NCBI GenBank assembly: GCA_025992315.1
Contig: DAJPHG010000001.1
Location: forward strand, 992,001-1,056,000
Direction of reading: 5' to 3'
Length of the DNA stretch: 64,000 nucleotides
DNA from: HGM10766 sp900757295
GTDB taxonomy: Bacteria; Bacillota_I; Bacilli_A; RF39; UBA660
The notes beneath the pieces were generated by a model that did no database searches, was not told where the DNA came from, and saw only the letters and a list, made by a program, of their open reading frames with translations. Shown one piece after another: positions 1-8,487 of this stretch; the stretch's first letter is position 1; each line of letters opens with the position of its first letter. The translations under genes and the position numbers were made by a program.

Positions 1-1
1 A

Positions 2-76
2 GATAATAATGAAGAAATATTTTTATTATCTAAAAAATATAAAAATAATATTAAAAAAGAGAACATTTTTATTTAA
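2..76 (+). CDS. 3' end of a gene entering from the left edge (partial)
   Basis: An open frame runs in from the left edge and stops at TAA at 74-76; it encodes a lysine- and asparagine-rich tail of 24 residues ending NIFI. Its end overlaps the end of the convergent gene by 8 bases. The piece is too short to identify, and chance openness in AT-rich DNA cannot be excluded. Confidence 0.3.
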   Translation, partial: DNNEEIFLLSKKYKNNIKKENIFI

Positions 77-818
77 TGTTTTTTTTATATGTTAACTTTT
101 TAGTATTTCCTAGTGTATTAACTAATGTTTCTCTTTCTTCAATTAATATTTGTCTTTGTTTAATCAAAGCCTCTTTATAAACATTATTATCAATAATTTT
201 TTGAGTCGGTTTATTAGTTTCTAATTCACTTGTTAGATCTTCTAATTTACGATTAAGTTCATCTAAAATAATATTTTCCAATTCTTCTGTTGTTAAATCT
301 TTAACATTACCTGCTGTTTCAATAATTGCAAATTCATTTTCATCCGTATTAATTTCATAGTCAATAGTTAATGATTTTTCTCCTTGGATAGATACAATTT
401 TTCTATGAATTAACTTAGAATTATTACTTTCTTGTGTCTTAGAAATAGTATTTTTATCTTGGTTTTCATTACTTACTTTTGATTTAGTTTTACGATTTAT
501 CAATAATGCTTTAAGCAAAGTTGGATTTTGCTGATATTCTTCTTTCTCTTCATTACTAAGTTTTAATAAGATTCCATCTTTTTTTAATTCTTTTAATATC
601 CCATCATAAAAATGAAGTGAAAGAGATGAAAATAAACTTATCACAACATTTATAATGGGAATTAAGTTAATAATTGATAAAAGATAATTTTTTCTTGAAT
701 TTTGTCTATTTATTTTATAACCATCATCGGCCAATTTTTTTATAACTGTCAATGCAGTCGATTTTTCTATTCCTTGCGCTATAATAAAACTTATAAGCCA
801 AAATTCAATAATATTCAT
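69..818 (-). CDS. Hypothetical membrane-associated protein, 249 aa
   Basis: I do not recognise the family. The N-terminal 20 residues are hydrophobic, a second hydrophobic segment rich in Ile and Leu lies near residues 45-70, and the remainder is hydrophilic, Lys/Glu/Asn-rich and probably helical (a Glu-rich stretch near 170-200, a basic tail). This looks like a membrane-anchored protein with a long cytoplasmic or coiled-coil part. The start is well supported: an AGGAGG ribosome site lies about 8 bases upstream and a sigma-A type promoter just before it. It seems to be a single-gene unit. Confidence 0.6.
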   Translation of the reverse strand: MNIIEFWLISFIIAQGIEKSTALTVIKKLADDGYKINRQNSRKNYLLSIINLIPIINVVISLFSSLSLHFYDGILKELKKDGILLKLSNEEKEEYQQNPTLLKALLINRKTKSKVSNENQDKNTISKTQESNNSKLIHRKIVSIQGEKSLTIDYEINTDENEFAIIETAGNVKDLTTEELENIILDELNRKLEDLTSELETNKPTQKIIDNNVYKEALIKQRQILIEERETLVNTLGNTKKLTYKKNIK

Positions 819-864
819 ATTTTATGTCCTCCTCTTCTTTCTCTTATATTTAAGCAACAGGTCT

Positions 865-893
865 ATAATAACATATTATCTAAAGCAATACAA
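865..893 (-). promoter_or_regulatory. Sigma-A type promoter for the 249 aa protein
   Basis: On the minus strand TTGTAT (888-893) and TATTAT (865-870) are separated by 17 bases, about 45 bases upstream of the start codon of the 249 aa gene. Confidence 0.5.
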
Positions 894-917
894 ATAATTT
901 ATAATTTTTTGTTATAG

Positions 918-1584
918 TTAAACTTTTAATATTTTGACATCTAAATTTCCATCTTCAAACATTCTAAAAACACTCCCACCGCTAGTTAATAAATGATATT
1001 TATTGGCAATATTTTCATAAAAATTTATATCCTTTATGGAATAATTAAAATTCTCTATTTCTAAGCCTTTTAAACCATATTTAATTAGTTTTTCTATAAT
1101 TTCTGACAATTTATTTTGATCAGTAGTTAAATATTTAGGATTTGCCAATACTGATATACCACCACATTTTGAAATAATTTCTAAACATTCTTCAAAATTT
1201 AATTTCTCTATGAATTTATTTGTATTTACTAAATATTTATTTAAAGCCTCATTGATATTTGATGTAAATTTATATTTAACACATAATTTTGCAATATCGT
1301 ATTTAGACAAACTATATTCTGAATTTATAAGTTCTTTAATAGTTTCATAGCTAAAGGTAATATTAAATCTCTTTCTAAGATAATCTAACAATGAAATCAT
1401 TGCATTTATATTTTTATCCTGTAATTCTATCATTTTTTTATTTAAATATTTATTTTTAATATCTAAGCCATAGCCTAAAATATTAATATTTTGATCATCT
1501 ATTTTAGAACATATTAATGCCGCTATCTAATTCTAGTTCTTTTAGACCATTTATCGTATTTGTGTCAGTTATTGCTAATAAAAA
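918..1584 (-). pseudogene. 5'-truncated, frameshifted PHP-domain phosphoesterase remnant
   Basis: The intact reading frame at 918-1433 encodes 171 residues that match the C-terminal half of PHP-domain phosphoesterases (TrpH/RNase AM-like). Without a start codon it continues upstream as LGYGLDIKNKYLNKK, the family's HILGYGID region. After a frameshift near 1512 the other frame reads AITDTNTINGLKELELDSG, resembling the ITDHDTxxGLKEA motif, but the metal-binding His is lost (DTNT instead of DHNT). A stop at 1585-1587 ends the homology. The N-terminal HxHxxxSDG metal site is missing altogether, so the protein cannot be active. The break point coincides with the broken 5' end of a LysR gene on the other strand. 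Confidence 0.7.
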
Positions 1585-1957
1585 TTATTCTAAACTATTA
1601 AGTAACGGTATTTCACTTAAAGATTTAACGAATTATCCTTTAATATTACAAGCACCTAATTCTAACTCTCGTTGTTTTTTAGAAGATTTAGGTAATAAAT
1701 ATAAAGTAAGTTTTAGCCCGACAACGGAAATTGCTAGCCACTCAGTAATTGTTGAACTTGTAAAAGCTGGCTTTGGCATTGGATTTACAACGAAAGAATT
1801 TATTAAAAAAGAATTAGATAATCATGAAGTTTTTGAAATAAAACTAAAAGAGAAAATACCTAATAGGTCAATTAGCATTGCTATTTCTAATAACCACTTA
1901 CCTAACTTTAGTGTTAAAAAATTTATAGAGATAGTCACAAATAAAAAAGGATCTTAA
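1517..1957 (+). pseudogene. 5'-truncated LysR-type regulator (substrate-binding domain only)
   Basis: The 146-residue frame matches the second half of a LysR effector-binding domain: VIANKNYSKLL followed by SLKDLTNYPLILQ, then GFGIGF and a C-terminal SISIAISNNHLPNFS. The winged helix-turn-helix DNA-binding domain (about the first 90 residues) and the first effector lobe are absent. The first 15 residues of the frame are antisense to the PHP remnant and do not look like LysR. A LysR protein without its DNA-binding domain cannot act as a regulator, so this is best read as a deletion remnant. It ends within a minus-strand terminator. Confidence 0.75.
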
Positions 1958-1963
1958 TGATCC
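1943..1963 (-). terminator. Rho-independent terminator after the DUF4097 gene
   Basis: Read on the minus strand, GGATC-ATTAA-GATCC is followed by six T. It lies 3 bases beyond the stop of the DUF4097 gene. Confidence 0.6.
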
Positions 1964-1965
1964 AA

Positions 1966-2862
1966 TTAATTATTAACGATGATATCTCCACAGTCATTAT
2001 CAATATCTAATGTTATATCTGATTTTCGATAATTATTTTTTATCTTAGTGTCGCCAAAACTTGTATTAGCATTTATATAAATTTTATTAGTAGTTCCTAT
2101 TTTAATATCGCCGTAATTATTATGTATTTTAGAATTTTTATTTAAATTTATAGTATCTAATTTGATATCTCCACAATCATCTATAATATCCAAATACTTA
2201 TTTACTTTTTTTACCTTTATGTTTCCATAATTATTAATTGCTTTTACATGATCAACAGTTTCAATTTCTAAATCACCACAATCATCCTCAATATCCAGTT
2301 TTTTAGAATGTCCTAGTATTTTAATATCACCATAGGAGTTTTTAATTTTTCCAGATAATAATGAATCTACTTTTATATCTCCGGAATCAAGATTAGCATT
2401 TAAAATTAAGTTTTCAAATTTATCTATATTGACATCACCGTAATTGTTTTTTATATCAATATTACCAGAATAATTTTCTGGTAGAAAGATTTCTACTCTT
2501 GCTAGTTTTATATTAAAGCAAAAACCTACACAACTTTTTTCATCAGTTGTAATATCCAAATGATCATCATTATTATTAACTTTGACTTTATCTTTTTCAC
2601 CATAAATATTTACTCTTATTTTAGAATCATTAGATTTTTTTATATTAATATTACTTGATTTTGATTCGATATTGATATTATTAAAAACAACATCATACTG
2701 CTTATTAAAAACTAATTGATTGCTTGCTTTATTAGAAAATAAATTTAAATATCCTAATTTATAATTTTTATTTGTAAGAACAATAGCAAGGAAAGAACCT
2801 AAAGCAATTGCCAATAAACTTAAAAATATTATTAATACAATTTTAATTGTTTTATTTTTCAT
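1966..2862 (-). CDS. DUF4097-like membrane-anchored beta-solenoid protein
   Basis: The 298-residue protein starts with a basic stretch and one membrane helix (about 7-30). A long repetitive beta part follows, in which short strands ending in GDIKI, GDLEI, GNIKV or GDTKI recur about every 20 residues, often preceded by NNY or DDC. This is the pattern of the DUF4097 adhesin-like family, which sits outside the membrane and is often paired with envelope-stress regulators. Cysteines recur in the DDCGD units, possibly for disulfides or metal. It overlaps the upstream HTH gene by 4 bases (ATGA), so the two form one operon and the HTH protein probably controls it. Confidence 0.75.
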   Translation of the reverse strand: MKNKTIKIVLIIFLSLLAIALGSFLAIVLTNKNYKLGYLNLFSNKASNQLVFNKQYDVVFNNINIESKSSNINIKKSNDSKIRVNIYGEKDKVKVNNNDDHLDITTDEKSCVGFCFNIKLARVEIFLPENYSGNIDIKNNYGDVNIDKFENLILNANLDSGDIKVDSLLSGKIKNSYGDIKILGHSKKLDIEDDCGDLEIETVDHVKAINNYGNIKVKKVNKYLDIIDDCGDIKLDTINLNKNSKIHNNYGDIKIGTTNKIYINANTSFGDTKIKNNYRKSDITLDIDNDCGDIIVNN

Positions 2863-3485
2863 ATATTATCCTCCTTTAATGAAATAATTAATTTTATTAT
2901 TTCCATAATTAAGGCATAAATTAGCCATATTATCCATGTTAATTGCCATGCCATTGTTATAAAGCTTATTGATAAATAAATTATTATGGTTACTAATCCA
3001 GCAATATTTTCAATTTGCTTAAACAATTTATTTTGCTTTTTTTCTTTCTTTGGCTTTTTATTTTTGAACATTATTCTAGAATAAATTAGTATGCAAGTTG
3101 CAATACCACATATTAAAATGAATATAGCACTTGCTACAATAGGATTTATATTCAATACTGGAATGCTAATCATAATCCATACTATTGATAAAAAATATAA
3201 TAATATTCCAATAGTTAATCCTATAGTCCTATTCTTTTTATTCTCATTAGAATTTAATATTTCATCTTCAGAATTATTTATTTTATTATTCTTTCCTGTA
3301 ATTAGTTCATCTGTAGATATTTCAAATAATTCACATAACGGAAGTATTTTATCAAATTCTGGAGAACTTTGATTAGTTTCCCATTTAGAAATAGTTTGTC
3401 TAGTTACATTTAGCTTTTCTGCTACTTCTTCTTGGGATAAATGTTTTGCTTTTCTTAGTTCAATTAATCTTTGACCTAAATTCAT
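2859..3485 (-). CDS. XRE-family HTH regulator with C-terminal membrane helices
   Basis: This 208-residue protein has an N-terminal XRE/Cro helix-turn-helix (about residues 3-58, containing LSQEEVAEKLNVTRQTISKW). A short acidic linker and four predicted membrane helices (about 85-110, 115-135, 160-180, 180-200) follow. The start chosen is the ATG at 3483-3485, because GAGGTG lies 5 bases upstream; a longer frame would read through that ribosome site. A membrane-tethered HTH protein coupled to a DUF4097 protein suggests a one-component envelope sensor. A near-palindrome overlapping the upstream -35 element may be its own operator. Confidence 0.8.
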   Translation of the reverse strand: MNLGQRLIELRKAKHLSQEEVAEKLNVTRQTISKWETNQSSPEFDKILPLCELFEISTDELITGKNNKINNSEDEILNSNENKKNRTIGLTIGILLYFLSIVWIMISIPVLNINPIVASAIFILICGIATCILIYSRIMFKNKKPKKEKKQNKLFKQIENIAGLVTIIIYLSISFITMAWQLTWIIWLIYALIMEIIKLIISLKEDNI

Positions 3486-3530
3486 AACTTCACCTCTTTC
3501 GCTTAAAATTATATAAATCATACTTCATAT

Positions 3531-3572
3531 ATTCCACCAAGTTTTATTGGAAATTTGTCAACTAGAGTTAAC
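3531..3572 (-). promoter_or_regulatory. Putative promoter with overlapping operator palindrome
   Basis: The near-palindrome GTCAACTAGAGTTAAC (3557-3572) overlaps a consensus -35 TTGACA (3556-3561, minus strand). A TGGAAT -10-like element lies 19 bases on (3531-3536). The arrangement suits autorepression by the adjacent HTH protein. The -10 is weak. Confidence 0.35.
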
Positions 3573-3584
3573 ATTTTATTATTT

Positions 3585-4772
3585 TTAATCAACTTTTTTA
3601 ACTTTTGTAATACTTATTCCCATAGCCACTATTGATAGCGTTAGTATTATCATAACGATGTTTAATACAATTTGATTTCCAATTATACCTGCAACTAGAA
3701 GCATAATGTAACTTATAACTCTACCTCCATTTAATATGACCTCTCTGATTGCAAAAAATTCACATTGATTATTTTTATCTACAATTTTACTATCAGATAA
3801 ATTAAATAGTCGAATTTCTCTTGTTAACGCAAGTAATGTTGTAAATACAACGTAACAAATATTGTAGACTATAATCGTAATATTATTTTTTGAAAATAGT
3901 AATAAGAAAACTGATAAAACTGGAATAATACTTGATATTAATATTAATTTCCTATCATCTTTATTTTTATAAATTTTTCCATACAAATTAACGGCTATCA
4001 TAGATAAAATTGTAGTTGTTGAAGTTATAATACCTAGATTTAAATTTGTTTTAAAAGAATTAAAAATTAATATGGTCATTAGTATTTCTAATGCTCCATC
4101 ACTTACATTCATACCTATAAAAAATTCTGCTATTGACATATTTCTTATTTGATCATTTTTCTTTAGTTTTAGCCAAGTTTTTTTCGCATTAAATTCTGAA
4201 GTATTATTATTTTTTTCAGGCTTAATTAAGAAGGAAAGAATTATTTGGATTAAGGAAATAAATAAAATAATAATGGCTGTTAGTTCATAATTAGTAGCTG
4301 TTATAATTGAACCTAATAATATAGGACATATAATACTGATAATAGAAGAAATAATCTTTGATTTAACGCTATATTCTACTCTATGATTATTATCGATTTT
4401 ATTTATTACAAACAAATTATAAGGAAACCAATATACGCTAGAAGAAGCACCATATAAGATTGATATTATGGCTAAATGGTTAACTATATTTTCTTTTAAA
4501 ACAATTATTGTCAATATATAAATAAAATTTAATATTACCCCTACTCTAAACATTCCTATTCTAAATTTATTTTTAATAATACTAGCTACGATCAAACTAC
4601 CAAGAGCTAATATGATATACGAAAATATATAATATATTGATAAATCAACAGCACTTGAATTGGAAACTTTAATAAAATAGGCTGTTAAAAATGGGCCTAA
4701 AAAAAGTACCATTATCTTTTTCAAACAGTCTATAGCAATTATTACGTTTTCTTCTAATTTCTTTTTTTTCAT
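3585..4772 (-). CDS. MFS-type transporter, 12 membrane helices
   Basis: The 395-residue protein is almost entirely hydrophobic, with about 12 helices, a central charged loop near residues 185-210 and a basic C-terminus. It resembles the putative YQGE-type MFS transporters of Firmicutes, for example in the GASSSVYWFPYNLF segment of helix 4. The substrate is unknown. It begins 4 bases inside the end of the HAD phosphatase gene (ATGA overlap), so phosphatase and transporter are translationally coupled and may handle a common (sugar?) phosphate or its product. Confidence 0.65.
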   Translation of the reverse strand: MKKKKLEENVIIAIDCLKKIMVLFLGPFLTAYFIKVSNSSAVDLSIYYIFSYIILALGSLIVASIIKNKFRIGMFRVGVILNFIYILTIIVLKENIVNHLAIISILYGASSSVYWFPYNLFVINKIDNNHRVEYSVKSKIISSIISIICPILLGSIITATNYELTAIIILFISLIQIILSFLIKPEKNNNTSEFNAKKTWLKLKKNDQIRNMSIAEFFIGMNVSDGALEILMTILIFNSFKTNLNLGIITSTTTILSMIAVNLYGKIYKNKDDRKLILISSIIPVLSVFLLLFSKNNITIIVYNICYVVFTTLLALTREIRLFNLSDSKIVDKNNQCEFFAIREVILNGGRVISYIMLLVAGIIGNQIVLNIVMIILTLSIVAMGISITKVKKVD

Positions 4773-5488
4773 AATTTCTCCTCTGTAATGTCATATATTA
4801 ATTCAGAAACACTATCATATTTTTTTATATCAAGTTTTTTTAATTCTTCTACTGAATTTTTCATGGCAAAACCATTAAATTCTTTAATCATATTTATATC
4901 GCTATAGCCATCGCCTATTGTATAAATTGTTTTTTTTGGTAGATTTAATTTTTTTGATAATAGATTAATTGCATAAGATTTATTTGTTTGAGCATCAATT
5001 ATTTCTATTAATTTATCAGCAACATGATAAGAATTAACATAATCAGAATAATTTTTATTTATATTTAGATTGATACTATTAGCTATTTCTTTATTCTTAT
5101 ATTTAATATTGATTTTTGTTAGATCTTTATGATCAAAATCAACTCTACTTTTTAATTTACTGCAGCAAAAATTTTCTAATGCTTTATTTAATTGCAAATC
5201 TTTTTTTAATTTACTAATTATTTCATTATTCATAGGAAAGTTGGCTAATATATTATTATAAGCATCTAATATTGTGGCACCATGATTTATGATTAAATAA
5301 TCATATTCAAAATTATATATTTCTAATTTATTAAAAAAATCTAAATAACTTCGTCCAGTGGCAATAACAAATATATTGCCAGCTTTTCTAAATTTAGCAA
5401 CTGCTTGTTTATTTTTTTCTATATCTTCATCATTTAAATAAAATGTTTGATCATAATCACTAACTAACATTTTTGGATCTATTTTCAT
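4769..5488 (-). CDS. Cof/YbjI-type HAD phosphatase
   Basis: This is a 239-residue HAD hydrolase with all the family landmarks: SDYDQT near residue 10 (nucleophile Asp11, general acid Asp13), IATGRSYLDF (motif II), the later Lys, and IGDGYSDINMI (motif IV). A C2-type cap lies between motifs II and III. Such enzymes dephosphorylate sugar phosphates or flavin and pyridoxal phosphates, and the substrate cannot be told from sequence. The ATG at 5486-5488 is preferred because AGGTGG lies 6 bases upstream; the in-frame GTG further up falls inside that site. It is coupled to the MFS gene downstream. The ribosome site overlaps the end of a broken acyltransferase gene. Confidence 0.8.
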   Translation of the reverse strand: MKIDPKMLVSDYDQTFYLNDEDIEKNKQAVAKFRKAGNIFVIATGRSYLDFFNKLEIYNFEYDYLIINHGATILDAYNNILANFPMNNEIISKLKKDLQLNKALENFCCSKLKSRVDFDHKDLTKINIKYKNKEIANSINLNINKNYSDYVNSYHVADKLIEIIDAQTNKSYAINLLSKKLNLPKKTIYTIGDGYSDINMIKEFNGFAMKNSVEELKKLDIKKYDSVSELIYDITEEKL

Positions 5489-5497
5489 TATAACCAC

Positions 5498-6021
5498 CTA
5501 TTTTCTAAAATCTTCACTGTTAAAAGATAAACTTTTTTCTCTTTTCCGATCTATAGGAAATTTAGGATTTTTCGCTATAGCTGGATTGCCAACAATAATT
5601 TTATATTCATCATCAAATTGCTTTGTAACTACAGAGATAGCTCCTACAATACAGCCTTTTCCTATAGTAGATCCCTATTTATTATAGAATGGCCATCAGT
5701 AGTTCTTATAGTTATATTTCCTGATAACATACAATTACAGCCAAGTTTAATATGAGTACTTTCCATTGTATGCAAATGAACATCACCCCGAAATTTGCCA
5801 TTGGTAGTACAATTATCATTTAAATTAATAGAATTATCATCATCCATGCACATAATATAAGTACCTTGTAATTTACAATTTTTGCCTATGTATATGAAAT
5901 TGTTATTACCTTTAGCGTATATAGAACAATCATATAATTTAGAGTTTTCTTCAATAATTAATTTATTATCTTGTCCATTCAAAACAATTTTTACATCTTC
6001 TAAAACAACATTTTTAGCTTG
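5498..6021 (-). pseudogene. Frameshifted hexapeptide-repeat acyltransferase (left-handed beta-helix)
   Basis: The first frame (about 5662-6021) reads NVVLEDVKIVLNGQ and then repeated hexapeptide-like turns (NNFIYIGKNCKL, NSINLND, THIKLG), the pattern of left-handed beta-helix acetyltransferases. It stops shortly after GHSIIN. The remainder is present in another frame down to 5498, reading GSTIGKGCIVGAISVVTK and IIVGNPAIAKNPKF, the usual C-terminal end of the family. Inserting one A near 5685 would restore NKGSTIG. The start is also lost in a second shift near 6020 that joins it to the HAD remnant upstream, so the two may once have been one composite gene or have been fused by a deletion. Confidence 0.7.
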
Positions 6022-6413
6022 TCATTTACATTTACTATTAATTCATCAAAATAGATTTCATTTTTTACTAGCCAATCATAACTGATCTGATATGAATCTT
6101 TATGATATTCTTTACTTCTAGATGTAATGATATAAATCTTTTATCCTTTATTTTTTAATTTTAATATAGTTTCTTTAACATTATCTCGCGGCATTATATT
6201 TTTAATTATTTTCTCTTGGATATTTAACATAAAGCACTTTAACTCACTATCAGAAAAAGAATAATAATCTTTATATAATTTTTCAAAGCTTTGAATGCTT
6301 CCTCTATGAATATCAATTTGTTTTCCAAGAAATTTTGCATAATTATATGCAGCATTATTTAATACATCATTAATATCTGTTAAAGTTCCATCAATATCGA
6401 TTCCTATTTACAT
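6000..6413 (-). pseudogene. Broken HAD-type nucleotidase with two in-frame TAA codons
   Basis: A good ribosome site (GGTGGT) precedes ATG at 6411-6413, but the second codon is TAA, where AAA would give MKIGIDIDGTLTD, the HAD motif I. The frame then continues for about 85 residues to a second TAA (6141-6143) just before KIYIITSRSKEYH, the motif II region of NT5C-like deoxyribonucleotidases. It goes on to FDELIVNVNDK. The C-terminal motif IV is missing. Two nonsense codons in recognisable coding sequence show a dead gene. Both stops differ by one base from plausible sense codons. Confidence 0.7.
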
Positions 6414-6573
6414 ATATTACCACCTTAATAATTATATCATAAAGACAGCATAAAATTTTATTATAAAATAAAAAATCAATTCTACATTTAGAACTGATTT
6501 TTAAGGATATAGTCTACTTATTATTTTTTCTTTGCTCTGCAATAAATTTGCCAATGGTTGAGTAGTTTCGTTC

Positions 6574-7230
6574 TCACTTTTGCATATTCTGGCTCATTTC
6601 TTTATGGATTTGCATCTCGTCATACTGTATTAATTTTAGATAATTATCTAGTTCCTTTTTTAAATCTGTATTAACTCTCTTTTCAGCAATTTCTTGAATC
6701 AAAGGAATTATAGTGCATAAATCATTTCTTTTTCTTCCATTAGGTTGAAAATCGGTTAATTTAGTATTTAAAATATCTTCATAAACTTGTTTATTAAACT
6801 CGCAATTATTTTTATATTCCTCTGCTGTAGTTTCAGAAACATTATAAGGCTTATATATCTTATAATAATTTTCCTTTTTAAATTTAAGCAACAATGATGG
6901 ATCATAGCAATATCCATCCATTTCAATCCAACCGTGGCCAGCCTGTTCTTTTCCGTATCTTAACTCTAAATATTTAATATTTCCACGAACTAAAACAGCA
7001 TTTTCAAAACAGAAAAACATGTATAAGCTTCTATCATAACATTTACCTGGTTCAATGATAGGTTTTAAATATTTTATGTGCATTGATACTGGTAAACAAC
7101 TAATATATGTATGATTCATTTTTTCATAAAATTCATCATCGAATGATACAATACTACCATTATCTATACCTTTTTTTAATAAAGAGTACATTTTAATAGA
7201 ATATAATTCTTTTTTTAGATTATCAAACAT
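6574..7230 (-). CDS. Hypothetical protein with Cys-His-Asp pattern (possible papain-like fold)
   Basis: The 218-residue soluble protein is not one I can name. It contains KCYDRSLYMFF with Cys64 at a predicted helix start, then GHGWIEMDG with His99 and YDPS with Asp110. That order and spacing of Cys, His and Asp recalls transglutaminase/papain-like enzymes. The C-terminal third is charged and helical. GAGGGAA lies 7 bases before the ATG and a sigma-A promoter lies upstream, so it is probably a single expressed gene among decayed neighbours. The catalytic assignment is inference from spacing only. Confidence 0.55.
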   Translation of the reverse strand: MFDNLKKELYSIKMYSLLKKGIDNGSIVSFDDEFYEKMNHTYISCLPVSMHIKYLKPIIEPGKCYDRSLYMFFCFENAVLVRGNIKYLELRYGKEQAGHGWIEMDGYCYDPSLLLKFKKENYYKIYKPYNVSETTAEEYKNNCEFNKQVYEDILNTKLTDFQPNGRKRNDLCTIIPLIQEIAEKRVNTDLKKELDNYLKLIQYDEMQIHKEMSQNMQK

Positions 7231-7275
7231 ATTATTCCCTCAAATATATAGTTTTCAATAATTTTTATATCAAAT

Positions 7276-7303
7276 ATTATATATAATTTTATTAAAAATG
7301 CAA
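7276..7303 (-). promoter_or_regulatory. Sigma-A type promoter for the 218 aa protein
   Basis: Minus strand TTGCAT (7298-7303) and TATAAT (7276-7281) have a 16-base spacer and lie about 50 bases upstream of the start codon. Confidence 0.5.
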
Positions 7304-7380
7304 GTTAAGCAAATAAAAATTGACTAGCTAATTTTTTATGATTAAATACTTTTTTGGCCATACTCCTGCTGTGACATGAT

Positions 7381-8242
7381 TTACTCCATATCTTGAATAA
7401 TTGTATTATCAACTTTCTTATTTATAACATCAAAGTTATCTCTCTTACAAATGTCAATTTTATAATCTATTAATATATTAACTTTATCTTTAATTATAGA
7501 TGCGTCATATCTATCCTTAGATCTTGAATTTTTTTAGCATTATAAATACTTTCTAAACTCATCATTCGATAAGTTGATCCGTTGTGTTCTCTAGCCTGGT
7601 TAGGAAAACACATTTCTGTATATTCTGGAGAAAAGTGGCATTCATCTACTAATAACTCTTCATTAACATCTTGATTTTCAAAATAGTATTCTTTTTTATT
7701 TCTTTATGATTCATATTACTTACAAATTTAAAATCTTCACTATTGTCCACTAGTTCTTTTAAGGTAATTAAATTTTTTTCATTTATAAATAAATCTAAAT
7801 CTCCATGATATCTTTCTAATTCATGGCCAGTAGCTAAATATCCCATCAATCCACCTGTATAATAGCAATCAAACTTTCCTTGAATAAATTCATTAAATTT
7901 ATCAAATACTTTAATAACTAGCTCATGATTTTGCCTTAATGGCATTTGTGGATGTTCCAAGTTCATTCCTTTAATCCAATTTAATCTTTGAATTAAATCT
8001 TCTAAACTTTGATATTTTTCAGGGTTCAATTTAACTAACATACCAGCATTGTCAAATACATCTTGAACTGTGATCATTTTACTATTTACTAAATCATTTA
8101 ATGATACTAAAATTCTATCTATGGAATCCATTGATAATAATTCATTTATTAATTCATTTAAAGCATCTAGATCAGTTACATTTGCTTTATTTTCAAATGT
8201 ATAAACTATTTTCTTTATAGTTTCAATTTGTAATTTATTCAT
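7381..8242 (-). pseudogene. Nucleotidyltransferase-like gene with two frameshifts in A-tracts
   Basis: The first 185 or so residues are in one frame. They have a helical N-terminal part and then YYTGGLMGYLATGHEL and HGDLDLFINE, which resemble the GG and DxD signature of nucleotidyltransferase-fold proteins. A shift within a run of six A (complement of 7692-7697) moves the reading to EYYFENQDVNEELL and later MSLESIYNAKK. A second shift in a run of seven A (complement of 7529-7535) moves it to SRSKDRYDASIIKDKVN, a typical C-terminal SxExIYxxKxxxxRxKDxxD region. One added base at each tract gives a continuous protein of about 286 residues. This is true decay, slippage-based switching or sequence error. 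Confidence 0.65.
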
Positions 8243-8309
8243 ATTTTCATGTCTTTCTATTAAGAAAAGCTTATATTTAAGTATATCATATTTATCTAAA
8301 TCATTTAGT

Positions 8310-8335
8310 AAAAAAAACTAACTATTTCTAGTTAG
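8310..8335 (-). terminator. Rho-independent terminator downstream of the MATE gene
   Basis: On the minus strand CTAACTA-GAAA-TAGTTAG is followed by eight T. It lies about 150 bases after the MATE exporter stop and just before the nucleotidyltransferase start. Confidence 0.65.
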
Positions 8336-8487
8336 TAATTCATTAATCTCCAGACAAAAATGTCAGAGTTTTTTATCAATATGGTGCGAACGACGAAGTG
8401 GTTTACAACTCTTTCGCATAAAGACGATTGATTTATATCAATCATTACTATGATTATACATCACTTTTATATAAATTAAAATACTTT
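8336..8487. other. Non-coding relic stretch with inverted repeat
   Basis: No gene is recognisable in these 150 bases. The part from about 8380 to 8430 is clearly less AT-rich than its surroundings and a perfect inverted repeat GATTGAT-TTAT-ATCAATC lies at 8426-8443. It may be the end of a lost insertion or the 3' remnant of a deleted gene. Confidence 0.3.

Noticed and set aside
6141..6410. TAA codons in the nucleotidase remnant as recoded sense codons
   Set aside because: TAA is the normal stop of most genes here, there is no sign of a recoding element, and the same gene lacks its C-terminal motif.
7529..7697. Programmed frameshifting in the nucleotidyltransferase
   Set aside because: No slippery heptamer with a following pseudoknot is evident and two separate shifts would be needed; decay, slippage or sequence error is simpler. 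Left open as a finding on A-runs.
8390..8440. Short plus-strand frame starting MVRTTKWFTTLSHKDD
   Set aside because: Only 16 codons, no ribosome site, and no recognisable family.
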